Below, piece by piece: positions 1 to 8,063 of a DNA stretch of 64,000 bases (its first letter is position 1; the number at the start of each line of letters is the position of its first letter). Source of the stretch: an uncultured Clostridia bacterium. GTDB taxonomy: Bacteria > Bacillota > Clostridia > Oscillospirales > Acutalibacteraceae. The stretch is taken from the NCBI GenBank assembly GCA_947581635.1, contig CANPVE010000004.1, positions 62,001-126,000 on the forward strand, read 5' to 3'. The notes below the pieces were generated by a model. It ran no database searches. It saw only the letters and a list, made by a program, of their open reading frames with translations, and was not told the DNA's origin. The translations under genes were made by a program, and so were the position numbers.

Positions 1-282
1 GGGTTGGATAAGTTCAGATTGCGATTGTATTTGATAGATCACAGTGTCTTCTATATACACGGTTCTTCCTTTCCTCCTGATATGTTGAAAAAATACGTGT
101 CTGGCTATTGAAAACAACCAGGTCTTTACGCTTGAATCCCCACGAAACGCATAAAATCCAATGAATGCTCTGAAAAAACTTTCGGCCAACAATTCCTCTG
201 CCTCACTGCTCGAACCTGTCAGGCTTAAAATGTAATTGAAAACGTCCTGTTTGTATTGGCTGTAGATTTCTTCAAAGCTCAT
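1..282 (-). CDS. ECF-type RNA polymerase sigma factor, N-terminal part (cut by window edge)
   Basis: The minus strand encodes 94 codons from ATG at 282 to the window edge without a stop. The protein begins MSFEEIYSQYKQDVFNYILS and contains the sigma region 2 pattern (acidic AEELLAESF helix, then SVKTWLFSIARH, the region 2.3/2.4-like core-binding and -10-recognition helices). A GGAAAGGGGG Shine-Dalgarno lies about 7 nt upstream. Group IV sigma factors respond to extracytoplasmic stress. Region 4 and any anti-sigma gene lie outside the window, so the regulon cannot be inferred. A terminator at 373-406 separates it from the upstream PH-domain gene, so it probably has its own promoter. Confidence 0.8.
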   Translation of the reverse strand, partial: MSFEEIYSQYKQDVFNYILSLTGSSSEAEELLAESFFRAFIGFYAFRGDSSVKTWLFSIARHVFFQHIRRKGRTVYIEDTVIYQIQSQSELIQP

Positions 283-372
283 CTATGCCGCCCCCTTTCC
301 TATATAATTAGTCCTTTTAAAATAGGTTTCGTTACACGCTTTACAAATTTTTTATTTTCACTTAGAAATATA

Positions 373-406
373 GAAAAATCCGCCGAAGCTGAAAGACTTC
401 GGCGGA
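373..406 (-). terminator. Intrinsic terminator after the PH-domain gene
   Basis: A perfect 10-bp stem (379-388 with 397-406, TCCGCCGAAG/CTTCGGCGGA) with an 8-nt loop is followed on the minus strand by TTTTTC. It ends the 506-910 transcript ahead of the sigma-factor gene. Confidence 0.85.
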
Positions 407-505
407 CCGTTAAACTTTATGCTGTATATCGACCTGTCTGTCAAACAAAACCTATGGTTCTTTTTTGAACAATTGTAAATGCTGCCCTTGAGACACCGCT
501 TCCAA

Positions 506-910
506 TTAGAAATCTCCGTGTAATCCGGGATCTCCGTCGCCATCGATTATCTCAGTGCTGCGGAAGTTACGGCGGGCCTTTTCCTTCTCAACATTTTCCG
601 AGAGAATCGCGCGGAACTGGTTGATATTCTTAATATTCTTAATTTTGAGCAGCGGACAAGTCTTATCCTGTGAGTGAACTTCAACAGTACCCAATCCAAA
701 AAGTCTCTGAGCCAGACTGCGTTTGACGCTCATATCCTGCACCCTGTAAAGGAGAATCTCGTCCTCATTTGTGCTGAAAAGACCTGTCTTATAGATAAGC
801 TTTTTGTCTGTAATTGTGTATGTAGTAAATGAGAACGGCAGAGCGAAGAACGTAATTCTCTTGCGCTCCTTGATGAGAACAGTATCTTGCTCAATATTTT
901 TTTTTGCCAT
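506..910 (-). CDS. Bacterial PH-domain (bPH2-like) protein
   Basis: A 134-residue soluble protein. Residues about 25-105 follow the bacterial PH-like (YdbS/YdbT, PF03703-type) pattern: a TYTITDKKLIYKTGLFS strand pair, then an acidic-loop ILLYRVQDMSVKRSL segment, then a LFGLGTVEVHSQD strand and a KNIKNINQFRAIL C-terminal helix. The tail is acidic (DGDGDPGLHGDF). Unlike YdbT it has no transmembrane segment, so it is probably cytoplasmic or peripheral. A promoter lies upstream at 1009-1037, the Shine-Dalgarno is AGGGGG, and a terminator follows, so it is monocistronic. The exact role and ligand are unknown. Confidence 0.75.
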   Translation of the reverse strand: MAKKNIEQDTVLIKERKRITFFALPFSFTTYTITDKKLIYKTGLFSTNEDEILLYRVQDMSVKRSLAQRLFGLGTVEVHSQDKTCPLLKIKNIKNINQFRAILSENVEKEKARRNFRSTEIIDGDGDPGLHGDF

Positions 911-1008
911 GGTAAAATACCCCCTGTTTAAGATAAATTTGTCGAATATTTTATATTCCCGAATAAAACACTACGCTTGAACGGCAAGCCAAAAATAGGA
1001 TATATTTA

Positions 1009-1037
1009 ATTATAGCACAAGATATAAAAAATAACAA
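1009..1037 (-). promoter_or_regulatory. Sigma-A-like promoter of the PH-domain gene
   Basis: On the minus strand TTGTTA (1032-1037), a 17-bp spacer and a perfect TATAAT (1009-1014) precede the gene starting at 910. Confidence 0.65.
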
Positions 1038-1131
1038 CAATGATTCTAACTTTTTTTGTAAATTGTTTTATTGCGTTCAATCGCGGGATTATAAAACCGC
1101 TTTATTTTGCATAAATTGACTTCACTTGACT

Positions 1132-3540
1132 TTACTGATCCACGCCAAATATCTTTTGACAATACCTCACCGAGGCCATTGCATCGCGACAATATGCATC
1201 TGCGCCTATCTGCATGGCATAGTCCTCGGTGAGCACCGCGCCTCCGACAAATATTTTAACATTCGGAGTTTCTTTGCGCAACAGCTTGATTGTATTCTCC
1301 ATGCTTACCACAGTCGTGGTCATCAGTGCGCTGAGACCCACCGCTTTTATGTCGTGTTTCCGCACATTTTCCAGTATTACTTCGGGCGGCACATCTCTGC
1401 CCAGATCCAACACGTCGAAGCGATAATTTTCCAACAATACCTTAACGATATTCTTACCTATGTCATGAATATCGTCCTTAACGGTTGCAACTATCACTTT
1501 TCCGATTTTCTCGTCCGAGCCGCCGCCGGCCAGAATCTCTTTGAGCACATCAAATGAAGCCTTAGCAGCCTCTGCGCTCATAAGAAGCTGCGGAAGGAAA
1601 ACGGTGCCGTTTTCAAAGCCGTCGCCAACCTCGTTAAGCGCCGGAATAAGCTCCCTTTTGATTATATCCATAGGCTCCGTCGCGTTATCGGCCTCCAGCA
1701 TACAACGCACGATTTTTGCGGATTCTTCCTCCATTCCCGCAATTATAGCCGATTTCAGCGACATTTTACTGTCGGACTTTTGTACGGTATCCTCGGAAAC
1801 CGCGCTGTATTTGGCTATGTAATCGCCACACGCCTCGTCGTATCCGCACAGAGCGCGATATGAGTAATATGAATTCATCATAGCCTCGGACTTTGGATTA
1901 ATTATGGCGCAGTCCAGCCCTGCGGCCAAAGCGGCTGTGTAGAAAACCGAATTTATCACCTCACGTTTCGGCAATCCAAATGAGATATTGGACACGCCCA
2001 GCGTGGTGCAAACGCCAAGCTCACTTTTGACACGGCGCAAGGTCTCCAGCGTCACGTTGGCGGAATTCGGCTCGGCACTCACTGTAAGCGTAAGGCCGTC
2101 TATCACAATGTCATTCTTATGAATACCGTATTCTGCCGCTGTGTCTATTATTTTTTTGGCGATCTTCAAGCGCCCTTCAGCCGTAGGTGGTATTCCGTTC
2201 TCGTCAAGGCACAGCCCAACCACCGCGCCGCCGTACTTCTGCACAAGCGGGAACACGGCGCGCATGGATTCCTCCTTGCCGTTCACGGAGTTAATCAGGG
2301 GTTTGCCGTTATAACAGCGCAGAGCCCGCTCCATTGCGTGAGTGTCAGACGTATCTATCTGAAGCGGCAAATCAATTATCGCCTGCAATTTTTTTACGGT
2401 CTTCTCCAGCATAGCAGGCTCATCTATTCCCGGCATTCCCACATTTACGTCGAGTATCTGTGCTCCTGCGTCCTGCTGTGCAATTCCCTCTCCCAAAATA
2501 TAAGAAATTTCGTCGTTGCGAAGCGCCTCCTTGAAACGCTTCTTGCCTGTGGGATTTATTCTCTCGCCGACGATAAGCGGTTCGCTTCCCAGCCTTACCG
2601 CGTGGGTGTAGGAGGATATCATAGATATTCCCTTGTCTGCGGGCTTTTTGGGAACAATATCACGACAGAGACTCACCATTTGTTTGATGTGCTCGGGAGT
2701 AGTGCCGCAGCAGCCTCCCATCACGCATAAGCCCAGTGATGCCGCCCTTTGCATTGATCTCGCAAAACCGTCCGGCTCAACATCGTAATAGGTAACCCCG
2801 TCTTTCTGCTTTGGCAGACCCGCGTTTGGTGTGAATATGAGCGGCAGCGATGAAATTTCGGTGAAAGACTTTATGACAGGATAAAGCTCGTCGGGACCCA
2901 GCCCGCAGTTTATCCCAAAAGCGTCTACCCGCAGACCCTCGAGAAGCGCAGCCACAGCTTGGAAATCCGCGCCTGTAAAGAGCTTGCCGCGCTCGTCAAA
3001 TGTGCAGGTGACAAAAACAGGCAAAGATGTATTCTCGTGCGCCGCCAGTACGGCCGCCTTGACCTCGTACGTCGCGCCCATCGTCTCAATCAAAATCAGG
3101 TCTGCGCCCGCATTCTCGCCGCATACTGCCATTTCACTGAATATATCGTATGCCTCGTCAAATAAAAGATCTCCCATAGGTTCGATAAGCCTACCTATAG
3201 GGCCGATGTCCATAGCAATAAACCTGTCCTCGCCTGTAGCACACTGCTCGCGTGCAGCTCTGGCACAGCTAATTGCGGCGGTAATCACCTCTTCCACCGA
3301 ATGACCGCTGCCTTGCATCTTGCATCGGTTTGCGCCGAAGGTATTGGCTGTCGCAATATTGCTTCCTGCCTCGTAATACCGCCTGTGTATTGAGGTGATA
3401 AGCTCAGGAGAGTTTAAGTTCAGAAGCTCGGGAAGATCTCCTGCTTTCAAACCGCTGCTCTGAAGCATTGTCCCCATGCCGCCGTCCAGGAATATCATTT
3501 TCCTGCCCAGCATTTCCTTAACTTTGTTCATTGATCCCAT
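1132..3540 (-). CDS. metH: Cobalamin-dependent methionine synthase, lacking the reactivation domain
   Basis: Transfers a methyl group from methyltetrahydrofolate via cobalamin to homocysteine. Domains in order: homocysteine S-methyltransferase barrel (N-terminal DGGMGTMLQ; zinc cysteines in GINCGLGP and GGCCGTTPEHI); pterin-binding barrel from about residue 320 (PLIVGERINPTGKK); B12-cap helices; and B12-binding Rossmann domain with the base-off motif DIHDIGKNIV around residue 694 (His ligand). It ends there at about 800 residues, so the SAM-binding reactivation domain of E. coli MetH is absent; that function sits in the preceding gene (3563-4255). An AAGGTG site 7 nt before the ATG at 3540 favours that start over the in-frame ATG at 3546, which abuts the site. 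Confidence 0.95.
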   Translation of the reverse strand: MGSMNKVKEMLGRKMIFLDGGMGTMLQSSGLKAGDLPELLNLNSPELITSIHRRYYEAGSNIATANTFGANRCKMQGSGHSVEEVITAAISCARAAREQCATGEDRFIAMDIGPIGRLIEPMGDLLFDEAYDIFSEMAVCGENAGADLILIETMGATYEVKAAVLAAHENTSLPVFVTCTFDERGKLFTGADFQAVAALLEGLRVDAFGINCGLGPDELYPVIKSFTEISSLPLIFTPNAGLPKQKDGVTYYDVEPDGFARSMQRAASLGLCVMGGCCGTTPEHIKQMVSLCRDIVPKKPADKGISMISSYTHAVRLGSEPLIVGERINPTGKKRFKEALRNDEISYILGEGIAQQDAGAQILDVNVGMPGIDEPAMLEKTVKKLQAIIDLPLQIDTSDTHAMERALRCYNGKPLINSVNGKEESMRAVFPLVQKYGGAVVGLCLDENGIPPTAEGRLKIAKKIIDTAAEYGIHKNDIVIDGLTLTVSAEPNSANVTLETLRRVKSELGVCTTLGVSNISFGLPKREVINSVFYTAALAAGLDCAIINPKSEAMMNSYYSYRALCGYDEACGDYIAKYSAVSEDTVQKSDSKMSLKSAIIAGMEEESAKIVRCMLEADNATEPMDIIKRELIPALNEVGDGFENGTVFLPQLLMSAEAAKASFDVLKEILAGGGSDEKIGKVIVATVKDDIHDIGKNIVKVLLENYRFDVLDLGRDVPPEVILENVRKHDIKAVGLSALMTTTVVSMENTIKLLRKETPNVKIFVGGAVLTEDYAMQIGADAYCRDAMASVRYCQKIFGVDQ

Positions 3541-3562
3541 TGGCATTCACCTTGTTTTTCAA

Positions 3563-4255
3563 TTAAATTCGGCGAAATTCGCACTTTACATTTGGACAAT
3601 TTTGACATTTTCCGCTTGCACAGCTCCCCGTAGCACCTCGCTGCCTAATGCGGGTGATTCCTATCACCGCAGTGACCGACTTCATTGGAGTCATCTGGCC
3701 GCCGCTGCTCACTGCAATGCCCGCGTACTTGTACGCATTGATATGAGCGGTCAGTTCAGACTGATGTACTATAGAAAAATCCCCATAGCCGGGGCTGAAT
3801 CGCGGCGTGAGATAGAGAGCCTTTGCTGCATACTCTTCCTCCAGCTCCTCATTGGCGATATCACAGTAAAGCTCAATCAGCGCGGCGGCGGCAGCTTGCA
3901 GCATTACCGCATAGCTCATTTTTACCTCGGAATAACGCCTTATCAGCGTATCAACGCCGCTCCCAAGCGTAGCTGCAAACAGAATCGCTCTTTCACAGCC
4001 CGCCAAATGTTTCGCCAATGCCACGCTCGTGACTGATATCCCGTCAATATCACATTCGTCACCGTTTATTTGAAGTGTACATTCTCTGCAAACCTTTTTT
4101 GGCGATGAATTATCTCCGATTTGGTTTATCGCCATGACTGCGGATTCAGTCACATCGTTGCCGCAGAGCGTTTCATCTCTCACACCGGAATAACGAAGCA
4201 CCTCGCTCAAATTTACGCCGCTGTACCATTGATTTGAATTTATTTTTGCACACAT
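3563..4255 (-). CDS. Methionine synthase reactivation (AdoMet-binding) domain protein
   Basis: A 230-residue stand-alone version of the MetH C-terminal activation domain, which binds S-adenosylmethionine for reductive remethylation of inactivated cob(II)alamin. The family SAM-contact motif is visible as RFSPGYGDF, preceded by the helical LGSGVDTLIRRY region. The C-terminus carries a Cys cluster (GSCASGKCQNCPNVKC), a possible metal or Fe-S site seen in the clostridial forms. It overlaps the upstream metF end by 16 nt and lies 22 nt before metH, so translational coupling with its partner is likely. Confidence 0.9.
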   Translation of the reverse strand: MCAKINSNQWYSGVNLSEVLRYSGVRDETLCGNDVTESAVMAINQIGDNSSPKKVCRECTLQINGDECDIDGISVTSVALAKHLAGCERAILFAATLGSGVDTLIRRYSEVKMSYAVMLQAAAAALIELYCDIANEELEEEYAAKALYLTPRFSPGYGDFSIVHQSELTAHINAYKYAGIAVSSGGQMTPMKSVTAVIGITRIRQRGATGSCASGKCQNCPNVKCEFRRI

Positions 4256-5124
4256 ACTCTGTCTGCCCCGATTATGTATGAAAGATTGGACATTATCCCC
4301 TCAGCTACGTCAGGCTTGTTCATTGTATAGAGATGTATCCCCTTCACACCGTTCGCTATGAGGTCGATTATCTGCTCCGTCGCGTAAGCTATGCCTGCCT
4401 GCTTCATAGCCTCGGGGTTGTCTCCAAATTTGTCGGCTATGCGGCGAAAACGTGTGGGCAGAGTTGCGCCCGACAGCTTGCAGCTTCGCTCTATCTGAGC
4501 GGAGTTCGTCATGGGCATGATTCCGGCGATTATCGGAATATCTATTCCCTTTTTGAGCGCGCGGAACATGAAACTGTAGAAAACCGTGTTGTCAAAAAAC
4601 ATTTGCGTTGTGAGAAAATCAACGCCGCAGTCAACCTTCGACTTAAGGTTGTTCAAGTCCTGCTCCATGCTGGCACACTCTACATGACCCTCGGGGTAAC
4701 AGGCCGCACCCACGCAGAAATCCCCCTGCGCTTTTATTTCGGTGATAAGTTCGCCCGCATATGTGTAATCGCGCGGCTTGTCCCTCAGTTCCTCCGGAAT
4801 ATCACCGCGCAGGGCAAGCACATTTTCTATGCCATATGCTTTGAGCTTTTCTATGGCCTCGGTCACTTCCAACCGATTTGACGAAGCGCAAGTCAAGTGT
4901 GCCAAAGCCGTTCCGCCGTGCCGGTTTATATACTGTGCTATCTCGACGGTCTGCCTTGACGTGCCGCCGCCAGCGCCGTAAGTCACGCTCACAAAATCAG
5001 GATTCAGGGCACATATCTTATCCGCCACAGCCTTTGTTTTGTCTATGTTCATATAGTTCTTCGGGGGAAATATCTCACACGAAAAACTGGCTCCGTTTGC
5101 CTTTATAATATCATTTACTTTCAA
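4240..5124 (-). CDS. metF: 5,10-Methylenetetrahydrofolate reductase
   Basis: Reduces methylene-THF to methyl-THF, the methyl donor used by the MetH encoded two genes downstream. The 294-residue length matches the bacterial family. The N-terminal SCEIFPPK carries the conserved catalytic Glu. Other family features are FVSVTYGAGG, HLTCASSNR, LRGDIPEE (flavin/folate site) and DFLTTQMFFD, in a TIM barrel. Translation begins at TTG with AAGGAA about 11 nt upstream. It lies between maf (21 nt upstream) and the activation-domain gene (overlapping) in one minus-strand operon. Confidence 0.95.
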   Translation of the reverse strand: MKVNDIIKANGASFSCEIFPPKNYMNIDKTKAVADKICALNPDFVSVTYGAGGGTSRQTVEIAQYINRHGGTALAHLTCASSNRLEVTEAIEKLKAYGIENVLALRGDIPEELRDKPRDYTYAGELITEIKAQGDFCVGAACYPEGHVECASMEQDLNNLKSKVDCGVDFLTTQMFFDNTVFYSFMFRALKKGIDIPIIAGIMPMTNSAQIERSCKLSGATLPTRFRRIADKFGDNPEAMKQAGIAYATEQIIDLIANGVKGIHLYTMNKPDVAEGIMSNLSYIIGADRVCVQK

Positions 5125-5145
5125 AACTCAACACATTCCTTTACA

Positions 5146-5709
5146 TCAGTGAATTCTGCGTATTTCCTGCATAAGCCGCCCTATCGGCAGTCCCATCACG
5201 TTGTAATAGTCGCCAATTATACCGCTTACGAACATAGCGCCGCCGCCCTGAATGGCATACCCGCCTGCCTTGTCACTGTACTCTCCTGTGGCGATGTAAT
5301 CACGTATCTGCCGTTCGCTCAGCGGGTAAAAATGCACCTCGGTGCTCTCGACAAATTTATTCACTGTCATATCCGTATTTACTATGGCCACGCCGGTATA
5401 TACCGTATGTGTTCGGTCGGAAAGCTGCGACAGCATATTGAAGGCGTCGTCCGCGTCCTTAGGCTTGCCAAACTTCTGACCGTCAAGACTGACTATGGTG
5501 TCGGCCCCTATAACTATGCTGCCCTTGTACTCGTCCATCCGAGCTACCGACATCGCCTTGCGCTCGCAAAGCTCTAAAGCGGCGACCGCAGGCTCCGTCC
5601 CCGGAGGAACCGCTTCGTCGGTGTATTTTGTCACTACATCGTATTTAAGACCGGTCATATCCAGCAGTTCTCTGCGTCTCGGGGAACCTGACGCGAGTAT
5701 TATTTTCAT
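5146..5709 (-). CDS. maf: Maf-like nucleoside triphosphate pyrophosphatase
   Basis: House-cleaning pyrophosphatase that hydrolyses non-canonical or excess dTTP/UTP-type nucleotides. The N-terminus shows the family signature LASGSPRRRELL, followed by VIGADTIVSLDG (catalytic Asp region), KPKDADDAFNML and the DKAGGYAIQG motif near the C-terminus. The ATG at 5709 places the signature at the N-terminus as in the family; an in-frame upstream start at 5739 would add ten residues. It lies 33 nt after the GNAT gene and 21 nt before metF. Confidence 0.93.
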   Translation of the reverse strand: MKIILASGSPRRRELLDMTGLKYDVVTKYTDEAVPPGTEPAVAALELCERKAMSVARMDEYKGSIVIGADTIVSLDGQKFGKPKDADDAFNMLSQLSDRTHTVYTGVAIVNTDMTVNKFVESTEVHFYPLSERQIRDYIATGEYSDKAGGYAIQGGGAMFVSGIIGDYYNVMGLPIGRLMQEIRRIH

Positions 5710-5742
5710 TTTCCAAACATCTTCTTTCAAATTCCGCAAATG

Positions 5743-6234
5743 TCACAGAGTGTGATAATACGGAATTATATCTTCGTATTCGCCGCTTCTGAGCAGGAAT
5801 CCGCCCGGTATCGTCCCCAGTGGCACGAATCCCAACTTTTCATAGAGATGGCGCGCGCTGTAATTAGTCTTAACCACCGCGTTAAACTGCAATATTCTGA
5901 ACCCAGCCTTCCTGCCCTGCTCCATACAGTCGGTTACCAGCCTCTCCCCTATGTGCATACCGCGAAAGTCGGATTTGACCGCGTAGCTCGCATTGCATAT
6001 ATGCGCGCAGCGTCCAACATTATTCGGGTGCAGAATGTACATTCCCAAAATGTCGCCACTCTCGCCGTCGGCTGCAACTCCGCAATAGGTCTGAGAAGCA
6101 AAAAACTCCACTCCGCTTTCCTCGGTAAGTCCCTCCTTTTGTGGAAAGGCAATGCCATCTTCCACAACCTCGTTCCATATTTGAATCATACTTTTGACAT
6201 CATCTTGCGTATATTCTCTCAATATTATTTCCAC
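5743..6234 (-). CDS. GNAT-family N-acetyltransferase
   Basis: A 163-residue single-domain acetyltransferase. Motif A is DFRGMHIGERLVTDCMEQG (acetyl-CoA pyrophosphate loop) and motif B resembles NYSARHLYEKLGFVPLGTIPGG, typical of RimI/phosphinothricin-type GNATs. The substrate cannot be read from sequence. GTG start with an AAAGGAA site 9 nt upstream. It is fourth in the ylbJ-to-metH run. Confidence 0.88.
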   Translation of the reverse strand: MEIILREYTQDDVKSMIQIWNEVVEDGIAFPQKEGLTEESGVEFFASQTYCGVAADGESGDILGMYILHPNNVGRCAHICNASYAVKSDFRGMHIGERLVTDCMEQGRKAGFRILQFNAVVKTNYSARHLYEKLGFVPLGTIPGGFLLRSGEYEDIIPYYHTL

Positions 6235-6270
6235 TTTTGTACTTTCCTTTCAATCAAACTCCCGCAGAAA

Positions 6271-6483
6271 TTAAATTTGAAAGTCCTCGGGCTTGAAGCT
6301 GCCAAGTAGGGCTGCCTTCTTCGGTTCGCGCATGGTCGGCTCGTAAACGAAAGACTTACACGACCCGTTTAACACGGCGTTCTTTCGCTTGTCGCATTCC
6401 AAGCCGTCGCTCGAACTGCTGCAATGCAGGCAGTATTGGCAGGCAGGAATTATATTTTTACCATAAAATTTAGAAAGGTTCAT
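6271..6483 (-). CDS. Small Cys-rich conserved protein of unknown function
   Basis: A 70-residue protein with a putative metal-binding arrangement: CQYCLHC, then LECDKRK and GSCKSFVYEP (five cysteines plus His). It begins 14 nt inside the end of ylbJ (overlap 6470-6483), so the two are almost certainly translated together. The N-terminal half looks like a compact zinc-ribbon-like or Fe-S knuckle; the C-terminal half is Lys/Pro-rich (PKKAALLGSFKPEDF). The precise function is unknown. Confidence 0.7.
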   Translation of the reverse strand: MNLSKFYGKNIIPACQYCLHCSSSSDGLECDKRKNAVLNGSCKSFVYEPTMREPKKAALLGSFKPEDFQI

Positions 6484-7618
6484 TTTGACATCTCCCGTCT
6501 TTATTATGCGGCAGACAAAGCACGCTCATAAGACACATAACAAGCATTACCGCGCCGAAACTGACCGATACATTTGAGAATCGCATACCGCCCGTACCGG
6601 CGACCGCCGCAGTCTCCACGCACATATCGGCAAAGAACGGAATTCTAAGAGCCGCGCTCACCAGCATACTGCAAATTCCGCCCTGAACGAGCCTCGTAAA
6701 TATGTATCTCCGCTTACTCGGGTGTATGCCGCCGCAGAGAGCAAAATTCTGGAAATGTACCGACAAACCGCCGAAACCGACAACAAACGCCGTAAACGGC
6801 AGACCTACATTTACCGAAAGCATACTGCCTCCCGTCACTTCGGTGACACAAGGCAGTATATACTCACCAAAATGTCCCATGCCGACCATGCCCAAAATAT
6901 GCGCTGCAAATTTATTCGCTCCCAATACTCCCAGCATGGAATTTATCACTTGAAATATTATTATAAAGCTGCACATCGCCAGCACAGAAGACGAAGCTGC
7001 CGCCGCCGACTCCACAAATGCATTCTGGCCTTCATTTTTATCGCGGCTATCACACAAGCCCATGCGGGATCCGATATTGCCGTTTGAATCATGCACAATA
7101 AATCGCTGAGCTGTTCCTATTATTATACAGGAAATTGCCTGCGCTGTCAATATAAGCACACCCACAGATTTATTTTTATAAAGCTCGGCGCCTATCATAC
7201 CTATTGTGAAACCCGGACCGGAACAGAAGGCAATGTTGACAAGCCTCTCTCCCTGCGCGCGGCTTATCGCCTTTCGTCTCACCAATGCTTCTGCCGAGGC
7301 CGCCCCGGACGGATATCCTCCCACCAATCCTGTGAGCACTGCCGCACCGCACACTCCCGGCAATCCGAAAAGCGCTCGGGTCGGAGCATCAAGAATACTG
7401 CCAATCTGCTCTGCGCCGCCGCTTCTCACCAGATATTGAGACAGAAACATCATTGGAAAAAGCGAAGGTATCACGCTTGTCGCACACATTTCAATACCGC
7501 GCCGCGCCGCCTCCGCCGATTGCTCGGAGTGACTTAACACAACCGCACAGGCGGCTATGCAAAGGGCCGCTGCTATTGAGTTTCTTAACGCATATCTCGA
7601 AAATTTCAAAGTAACCAC
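6470..7618 (-). CDS. ylbJ: Sporulation integral membrane protein YlbJ (nucleoside-recognition fold)
   Basis: A 382-residue polytopic membrane protein of the nucleoside-recognition/Gate family. Characteristic segments are IPSLFPMMFLSQYLVRSGG, LVGGYPSGA, ICSGPGFTIG-like FCSGPGFTIGMIG and ITGGSML-like TEVTGGSML. B. subtilis YlbJ is sigma-E controlled and needed for spore-core calcium-dipicolinate accumulation or spore heat resistance. It is first of a seven-gene minus run and is divergent from yqfC-yqfD, another sporulation pair. The start is GTG 7618; a TTG three codons in is an alternative. Confidence 0.88.
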   Translation of the reverse strand: MVTLKFSRYALRNSIAAALCIAACAVVLSHSEQSAEAARRGIEMCATSVIPSLFPMMFLSQYLVRSGGAEQIGSILDAPTRALFGLPGVCGAAVLTGLVGGYPSGAASAEALVRRKAISRAQGERLVNIAFCSGPGFTIGMIGAELYKNKSVGVLILTAQAISCIIIGTAQRFIVHDSNGNIGSRMGLCDSRDKNEGQNAFVESAAAASSSVLAMCSFIIIFQVINSMLGVLGANKFAAHILGMVGMGHFGEYILPCVTEVTGGSMLSVNVGLPFTAFVVGFGGLSVHFQNFALCGGIHPSKRRYIFTRLVQGGICSMLVSAALRIPFFADMCVETAAVAGTGGMRFSNVSVSFGAVMLVMCLMSVLCLPHNKDGRCQNEPF

Positions 7619-7703
7619 CGCCAGCCTAAATCAACAAAAATTAGCTATCATCTGAAAATAATTATGCTTTACTCACTACGAATTATGAATTAAAGAGGAG
7701 CAT

Positions 7704-7736
7704 ATGATTGAAGTGATCCTTATTATTTTGGAGTGA
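7704..7736 (+). CDS. Possible 10-residue leader peptide ahead of yqfC
   Basis: ATG at 7704 reads MIEVILIILE then TGA at 7734-7736. It is preceded by AAAGAGGAG with a short 3-nt gap. Its last codons and stop overlap the Shine-Dalgarno (GGAG, 7730-7733) of yqfC, so ribosomes translating it would terminate on the yqfC initiation region. This may be a coupling ORF, or fortuitous. Confidence 0.3.
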   Translation: MIEVILIILE

Positions 7737-7742
7737 TATCTT

Positions 7743-8060
7743 TTGAAAATAACAGGCATGATAACGGGAATGAGAAATATAAAAAACGGGCAGAGTGCGG
7801 ATTCATCCGATAAATTTCTAAGCGGCGTTCTCAATCAGACCCCGGATTTCTCGCGCGGGGAGACACGGATTACTTTCGAGATTGGCAAAGGACTTCTTAT
7901 AGAGGGCATACGGAATGTGTGCGAATATACAGAGGAACGAATGATTATTTCAACCTATTCACGAAATATAATTATTGAAGGCACCTGCCTTTGCATATGC
8001 CGTATGTTGGAAGATGCCATAGTAATATGTGGAAATATATCAGCGGTAAAGGTGGTATAA
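7743..8060 (+). CDS. yqfC: Sporulation protein YqfC
   Basis: A 105-residue member of the YabP/YqfC family (PF07873), sigma-E-controlled mother-cell proteins required for efficient sporulation. Family features are the LLIEGIRNVCEYTEERMIIST strand region and the C-terminal NIIIEGTCLCICRMLEDAIVI. TTG start with GGAG 9 nt upstream. It stops 3 nt before yqfD, the invariant partner gene. Confidence 0.92.
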   Translation: MKITGMITGMRNIKNGQSADSSDKFLSGVLNQTPDFSRGETRITFEIGKGLLIEGIRNVCEYTEERMIISTYSRNIIIEGTCLCICRMLEDAIVICGNISAVKVV

Positions 8061-8063
8061 TAA

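Noticed and set aside
2119..2730. A 203-residue plus frame opposite metH.
   Set aside because: Antisense shadow without a start signal; metH motifs run through the region.
5125..5145. A SAM or B12 riboswitch ahead of metF/metH.
   Set aside because: Only 21 nt separate maf and metF, and no such leader is visible in the operon.
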